Origin: Perkinsus marinus ATCC 50983
Taxonomy: Eukaryota > Perkinsozoa > Perkinsida > Perkinsidae
Direction of reading: 5' to 3'
NCBI RefSeq assembly: GCF_000006405.1
Contig: NW_003215582.1
Coordinates: 300,852 to 364,851, forward strand
Length of the DNA stretch: 64,000 bases
The notes below the pieces were generated by a model. That model made no database searches and was not told the DNA's origin. It was given only the letters and a program-made list of their open reading frames with translations. Each line of letters starts with the position of its first letter. Position 1 is the first letter of the stretch. Shown in pieces: positions 57,771 to 64,000 of the stretch. The position numbers were made by a program, and so were the translations under genes.

Positions 57771-60700
57771 TTATAGCGTAGCGATCACTAGCTTACCTCT
57801 CATTAGTTCCGACGTGTGAGCCGATCCCTTCACGTTGAGCACACGGACCAAGAATTTCCCCTCAGCGAATGGACTCTTCAGCCTCGCGAACAGAGGTAAC
57901 GTGAAGGGTCGCAATCGACTCTCAGGACAGAACGATATTCGAAACAGCATCTTTTCTCGCCGCTTGAGCGTGACGACACCGCTAGGTTGCCAAGATACGC
58001 ACTTGTCGCGGAGTTGGTCCTGTCCAAACATAAACTTAGCAGCTGCTGTTGAGGAGTCGACTCACATCAAGATCTGTCACGTTGAACGTGACGCTTGTAG
58101 CCGATCGGTTCACAAGCACCACTTCCTTGACGACAGTCTGCCGCTGTTCGAAAGAAACGCGACCGAAATCAGAAGTCTGCGATTCTGGTGACTCTGTCTC
58201 CAGGTAAAGTGGCACACCCCGACCTATGAATAAGGAGAGGATTCCAATGTTGCGTAACACGTGAAGACCCATCATACCCTTCAGTTGTAGGTTCATCTTC
58301 GTGCATCCATTCAGAGTGAACTCCACAGTTTCAGTGTAAACGGTCAGCTCCCGAGGGGTGAATATTATCGGTACCCTTACTGATTCTCCGACAGAAATTT
58401 CCAGGTCATCGGACAACTTGATAGTAAACTCTTCGCCGTCTCCAAGTTTCGTTGCGGTGACTCTGCATGGACTGGCATCCGTGTTCGTTATGACGAGTTC
58501 AGCCTCACTGCCGAAGTAAACATTTTCCGATGCTTCTGAGAGATATCGATGAGATGCAGAACAAGTTCTCGACGTACCAGTGGCGCCCGAAGAGCTCTGT
58601 GACTGGAGCATGAAAGTTGGGCCGAAATCTTTCTCGGTGAACGAGAAATTAACTGCTGGACGCCTGGATCTGCCAGAGAGGTCTATGGAATACACGTTCT
58701 GGCCAGGGCCGTTTCCTCCGACGAGAATCTGAGAGATAACTCCCTCAGGCGGACTCAGCGCCGATTGCTTGAATGACACCTTCAACGTAGTTCCCTGCAG
58801 GGTGTGATTATCAGGCGCCGAGTATTCAACTTCGATGAGAGTTGGCTCGTCGATACCAGCCGAGCCATGTGCGGGAGAGACTCGTACGAAAGGCGGGACA
58901 AGACCCATTCTTGGATTGCTGGGTACCTTTGTAGAGGACCAAAGGATGTATAGCTCGCTGATGCCGATGCTACAGCGTCAATGAGGAGCAATCAATCGAT
59001 ACACACCTGCATCATGCCGTGCCGGGTTGCTGTGCGTAACCGAGCAATATATTCCAGGTCGAAACTGGAGTGGTTCCGCAGAGACAGGAAAACGGATCTC
59101 CTCTCCATCACCTGATTCAAGACAAGTTGGAAGAAGGGATAGAGTCCGTTCCTGATAGCAACACTCGTGTTGCCATGCTTCTTACCTGCATGGAACCAAA
59201 GTCGTACTGCACCTTTGAGAAGAGCTCTTGCCCAGAGTCAGCATCGGGTGCCGTCAGCAGTGTCACTGTAGTCTTGATCTCGTAAGCGCTCCCTTTAACA
59301 TTCAATATCACGGGTTCAACCTGGCGAAAGGGTTCTCGATCTATCGGGCGTGGGCGAGCCGACCTTCCTCTTAACATTCACGACGACGTTGAAGTTATAT
59401 ACTCGTTCTTCGAAAGGCTTGAATGTAACGGTAATGGGCAGATTAGTGCCGGGACTAACTACACCTATACGAAAGCAACACGTCTTATCGAGATGACAGC
59501 GGAGGAACCACTAGTTGATGACGTACCTTTCATAGGGGATACAGTGAGTGGAGGGTCCAGCCAACTCCCCGAGTCGATAACGAATTGAAATGGCAGATGC
59601 TCACGATTCACTAGGTTGACAGTTCGCCGAGTCTCGTAGTTGATGAGAACCTGCAAGTGATGGTGACGGACACCGCAGCCGGGGGCGACTGCCCTGTGAC
59701 GTACTTTGCCAAAGTTGACACTAGGCAAGTCAACATCAACTCTTGGCTCTCGCACAGTCCCCACGAGCTGGAGAGGGACTACGAGATTCTGTGATGGTAC
59801 ACGGAATGTCCAAAAACTCTCGTGGCGGCCAGTAGTCATAGGGGTGTAGAGGAGCTCCATCTCGTACTTTTTGCCACTGGCGATCTCACCATCACGGGTC
59901 ACACACCCGAAAGGTTGTAGGCTGCTGCCCGGCATCGTCGCTCCGGCATTTTGCTCATCGAGACCATCATCAGCCGCGCAGCCATCAGGCAGAGCTTGGC
60001 GGTGGTCAACCCAGAAGAATCGGTATTTCTCCTTGGTCGTGTTCAGCACACAGAACCGTTTGCGGTTGCGGACGCCAGTACCGAGAGACTCGAACTGGAT
60101 GACTCTGACGTCATCTCGACCAGGCAACGTGGGGCACTCGATAAGCTCGAAATGACACACCGGGCACGTGGCTGAGGCGTCCAGCTCGAGCGCCAGAGCG
60201 GGTGTTCCCTCATCCACTTGAGGAAGCATAAGCTCTAGCCGCACAGTAGAGAAATCGCACATCTCCGTCGGACTGAACCGTACAACAACATCAAGTTTCG
60301 CCCGGGCGGAGAGTCTTCCTGATGACGGTTTCACCGTGAAGGCTCGATGGGCTGTCGAGCCGTGCGCTGTGTTGGCAACCCTCCACGAGTAGTCGAAAGA
60401 GATGTCCGAGGTGTTCTCCAGTACGAACGTGTGCTGCCTGGCGTGGTAGAGGATCGTCGTTACGAAAACTATAGGTTCCTCTTGAGTGCAAGAGTAGCTT
60501 ATAGAGTCAGCCCTGACCGAGACTCTTAGGGGCAATTCAGTCGGCGAGTCACTCAAAGTGTTATGGATGGGCTCTGGTCGGGCAGTTGGTTCGTCGTTGC
60601 CAGTGAGCCGAGCGTGTTGTGAGTTATCCCAGGACACGCGCCCGCTGTCCACGTCGATCGCGATAAGCTTGAACAGGAGCCTAGCCTTTTCCAGGACAAT

Positions 60701-63700
60701 CTTCTCCGCCGGCTTCACTCGTACGATCACCGTTTTGGTCTCTCCTGCATATACATGGCCGACTGAAGGCACGATGTCGATGCAGTTCCGCAGTTGAGGA
60801 TCCGCGATCTCCGCCAGCTCAAATCTCTGTGTGTGATCGGATATGTTCTTCAGCCCGAGGGTAACTTCGTTGTCAGACCCGACCGGGACATCACCGAGAT
60901 CTAGGAGGTCATGGAGATAGTAGCTGCCAACTGATGGAACGCTTTCATTCTCCTCGTCGTTTTCTTGAGGCAACAACCACTCCACCGGTAGCATTACGCC
61001 GCGTCCTGTTACCTTCATCGTGCGACTCTCATCTTCGTTATGCGCGGTGACAATTTTCAGTAGAAGCTCATCGTTGTCGGACGCCACTTGAGGGGCGTAT
61101 CCTACCCTGACTTGCCGAGTCTCTCCAGGCTTCAATGTCTCAGTCGCTGGACCGGTGATGCTAAAGGATCTCATGCCTGAACCGCTACGCTCAAGTCTAT
61201 AGGTGGCATCTATACGATGCTCGTTAGTGAGGAGGAAAGATACGTTTCGGGTCGCTCCGACCGGAAGCTCACCAAACTCGAAGCCCAAGTTTTTCGCGTC
61301 AGTGGTGGTGGTGAAAGCTGGGGCTTTCAAGGTCAGAGCGGGCAACACGCCATCACCTTGTACGTCGAAGGTAAGACTATTCGTTGAGGGGTCAGTTCCC
61401 GCTGGAACTACCGCTGAGAACTTCGCAGCAAATGTCCCAACCGCTTGTGGGTTGAATGCCATAGTGACATACCGGTACTCGAAAGGAGGGATGCTCAGGT
61501 TCGATGGTGATAAAGTGTATGGAGTGCCAGCGGAAGTACTCTCAATCTTACATTCAACATCAACAGTAATACCCGTTGGGTTCGACAATCTGAACCGTTC
61601 CGTCACCGACCTGCCTACCATGACAGGGCCACAGCTGAACAACCTCTCATCTTCGCAATACACGCGGAGATCGGCGGAGCCCGCTATCGCCTCAGCGTCC
61701 TCTCTCGTTTTACTCGTGAACTGTTCCTCGAACAGGAGGTGCATGTTCTCGGTGTCTAGTCCTGGTATGTAGCTCTCGCCCATTACCTTGACGACGATAG
61801 GCTCTCCCGAATCTGTTCCTTCGACCAACAGACCAAACTTGGCCGAAAAGTTGTCTTCCTCCGAAGCCGCGAATGTAACAGTCAGTTCCACAGTTGCCCC
61901 AGGCATCAATGCTCCGCTGGTGGGTGTTACACTGAAGGGTCCTACAGTCCATGTGGATTCCGATGCGGGAACGATTCCGTCGGTGGGAGCATCTGGTAGC
62001 CTGCTCATGTCGAGGAGGGACCACGGTGTCTCAAACACTCCGTCGTTAGTAACCTTCAAGATCTGGCGCGCGGCCTCGCCAGCAATGAGGGTTCCGAAAT
62101 CGACGTCGGTTGAAGGACTGACAGTCACACGATTGAAGTGCGCCTTCGCCGTTATCTTGAACGGAGGCATCTCCGGTTTAACTTCCTCTTTTGTTCGAGT
62201 CTCTACAAGCTTCATGAACAGCTCCGGACTTTGTATAACTGACATGGCCCTTGGGCAGACCAGAGCGGTACTGACCGCCTGCCGGTGACCAGGCTCAAGG
62301 GTCGATCTCGCCGGATCCACCGATAGCAGCCTACGCATCATCTTACCCCTCACCACGAGGGAATAATCAACAGCATGCTCACCGTCGTTAACAAGCTCGA
62401 ACGACCTCTCAGCTACCTGGCCTACTCGGACATCCCCGAAGTCTATGATGTTTGAAGATAACCCATCTGCCTTACTCGGGATCACCACAGATACCTGCAC
62501 CTTGAAGCCTTGAGCTTTGAAATGGATTGGTCTGGGCTCAGGAGCGAAGCGGTTGAGCCCTTCACAGTCTCGGACCACCATGTTCATCACAAAGTCATGT
62601 GAAACGGTATCTTCGGCGTGGAAAATGATAGCGATTTCAGTTACTTCACCAATAGCTAGATGCCCACTCAGGGGCTCTATGGAGATTTCTCCTGGAGGAA
62701 CCGTCTCGGAGTCCTCTGCCCGGTCACCGCCTGCAGCGAGCAACTCCCACTCGATTGGTATGGCCGCGACGTTCTCCATGCGTATCGTACGGCTGTCTCG
62801 TTGGTTCACCATCAGGCTCCCAAAGTCGACCAGATCGGTGTCGAGGTCGAACGCAGGAATGCCGCCCAGAGCCTCAACATCCCATTTGAAAACTTCAGGG
62901 TTATCCTTCACCAGAATAGTAATTGTGTCTCGAACCTGACCCTCACGCTGTGGGAAGCACCATAGTAGCAAGTCCTTCGTCTCATCCTGCTCAAGAGTGA
63001 ACTGCGATGGTTCAATGACGAACGGGCATTCCTCCAGCGAGAACTGGGGGAAGTCTTCCGAAGTATCCGGGTCCTCAGTAACCTGGCCTGGCCCAGCAGC
63101 CATCGCGGAGGCCATGCTGCATCGGACCTCAGCGCGGAACAAAGAGTTGTTCGTGACGCGGAGTGTCTCGGCATGCCGCCGCCACAAACGCTCACCCGCC
63201 AGGCGCTCGGGATCGTCTCGATCCAGCTCAAAAAGTGCGTCCCTCATTTCGATGGTTCGACCGGCCAGAAGCGGGCCGAAGTCAAACACATTCTGAGAGG
63301 TTATGAATTGCTTCCTAGAGTAACCGCCACGTGGCCGATTCTTGACCCTCCTCATAAAGACGTTGCGGGAATCGTTGTTGATCTTGGGGAAACCAGCGAA
63401 GCCCGTCACGTCCACGAAAGTCTGCACTGGTGAGAATCCTCCGGCTACAATCTCGAATCCCAACTGTTCTGTGAACGTCCCCGTCTTGGTGACGTAGAAC
63501 TGCACAATAATGCGCTGTTCCGCCTTTGATTGTATAACCCATCGAGATTGCTCTCGAAGTTCCTCTATACCTTCGTCGTTCACGATAGGAGTCAACAACG
63601 TGAAGAGACCGGAAGGTGCTCGGGCCTCGCGTTGAGTCGGTCTCCGGATAAGCTGTACTGTTTTCGAAGGGGGCAGTCGACCATACCGAGGGAACGAAGG

Positions 63701-64000
63701 CGGTTGGACAGTTGCTAGAATCTGCTCTACAGTGTTGGTCAGATCGGGTTCCTCCGCCGTTATCAAGATCTCATGCCAGGTCCTTATTCGGGATGTGCCC
63801 GGCTTTTGAACAGAAACTTCTTCAACGGCGTCATCGTTTCCGTTCACTGTTGTCTCCTCCCCAGCACCGACCTCAGCAGTGTCCCGGCCATCACTGGACA
63901 CCTCTTGCCCCAGCGGCGTAGGATGTAGTCTATTGATGCGTGCAGACAACTCATCCATGTGCTGCCCAGCTTTCGCGACCGGTCCCTCCTCCTTAAACCA
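57771..64000 (-). CDS. HYDIN: HYDIN-like ciliary central-apparatus protein, partial
   Basis: HYDIN is a giant protein of the axonemal central pair (C2 projection) built from ASH (ASPM-SPD2-Hydin) beta-sandwich domains. The main exon (59465 to the right edge) stays open past its first ATG (63958) to base 64000, so the gene continues outside. It carries SRKQFITSQNVFDFGPLLAG, then LRVTNNSLFRAEVRCSM, FVIEPSQFTLEQDETKDLLL and IRMENVAAIPIEWELLA, which parallel internal HYDIN sequence, followed by about a dozen repeats of the FG(x)nV...R.+...N type. Further exons lie at about 59080-59440 and 58036-58908. The last at 57771-58031 ends at a possible donor (AGAG/GTAAGC). The true 3' end is unresolved. 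Confidence 0.88.

Overview
This is nuclear DNA of a protist. Nearly every recognisable gene is cut by very short GT-AG introns (about 40-60 bp), intergenic spaces are small, and the families are eukaryotic: P4-ATPase, transportin-3, TELO2, cohesin SCC3/STAG, IMP3, POLQ, HYDIN, IMPACT. HYDIN implies a flagellated stage. The intron style and the secreted proteins carrying a repeated CWC motif make me favour an alveolate close to Perkinsus or the dinoflagellate stem. That is inference; no rRNA or organelle sequence is present to settle it.

Layout, left to right. 0-7.2 kb: two tandem P4-ATPase (phospholipid flippase) genes on the minus strand, the left one cut by the window edge. 7.5-8.7 kb: a Lys/Glu-rich protein. 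8.9-12.8 kb: a large secreted protein with a WD40-like propeller and CWC motifs. 12.9-15.3 kb: mitochondrial enoyl-CoA hydratase whose last intron is 1.34 kb. 16.6-21.4 kb: the most striking gene, a fusion of eight group-1 truncated haemoglobin domains laid out as four copies of an A-B two-domain module, all keeping the proximal histidine. 21.5-27.7 kb: a gene-poor stretch with one small gene of unknown function, a decayed protein kinase and a hidden two-exon NATD1-like acetyltransferase.

27.8-38.5 kb: transportin-3 and a TELO2-like gene on the plus strand, then a cohesin SCC3/STAG-like gene on the minus strand. 39.2-43.0 kb: two tandem IMPACT/YIH1 genes whose ends, introns included, are nearly identical while the middles have diverged. 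43.4-44.0 kb: a 50-bp, 12-copy minisatellite. 45.1-45.8 kb: IMP3. 47.4-52.9 kb: DNA polymerase theta (helicase plus family A polymerase). 53.9-56.3 kb: a coiled-coil orphan. 57.8-64.0 kb: a HYDIN-like gene running off the right edge.

There are no operons. Genes of DNA maintenance and chromosome biology (TELO2, SCC3, POLQ) lie near each other, but I see no evidence that this is functional. Exon structures below were assembled by eye from reading frame, splice phase and family conservation; exact boundaries need transcript data.
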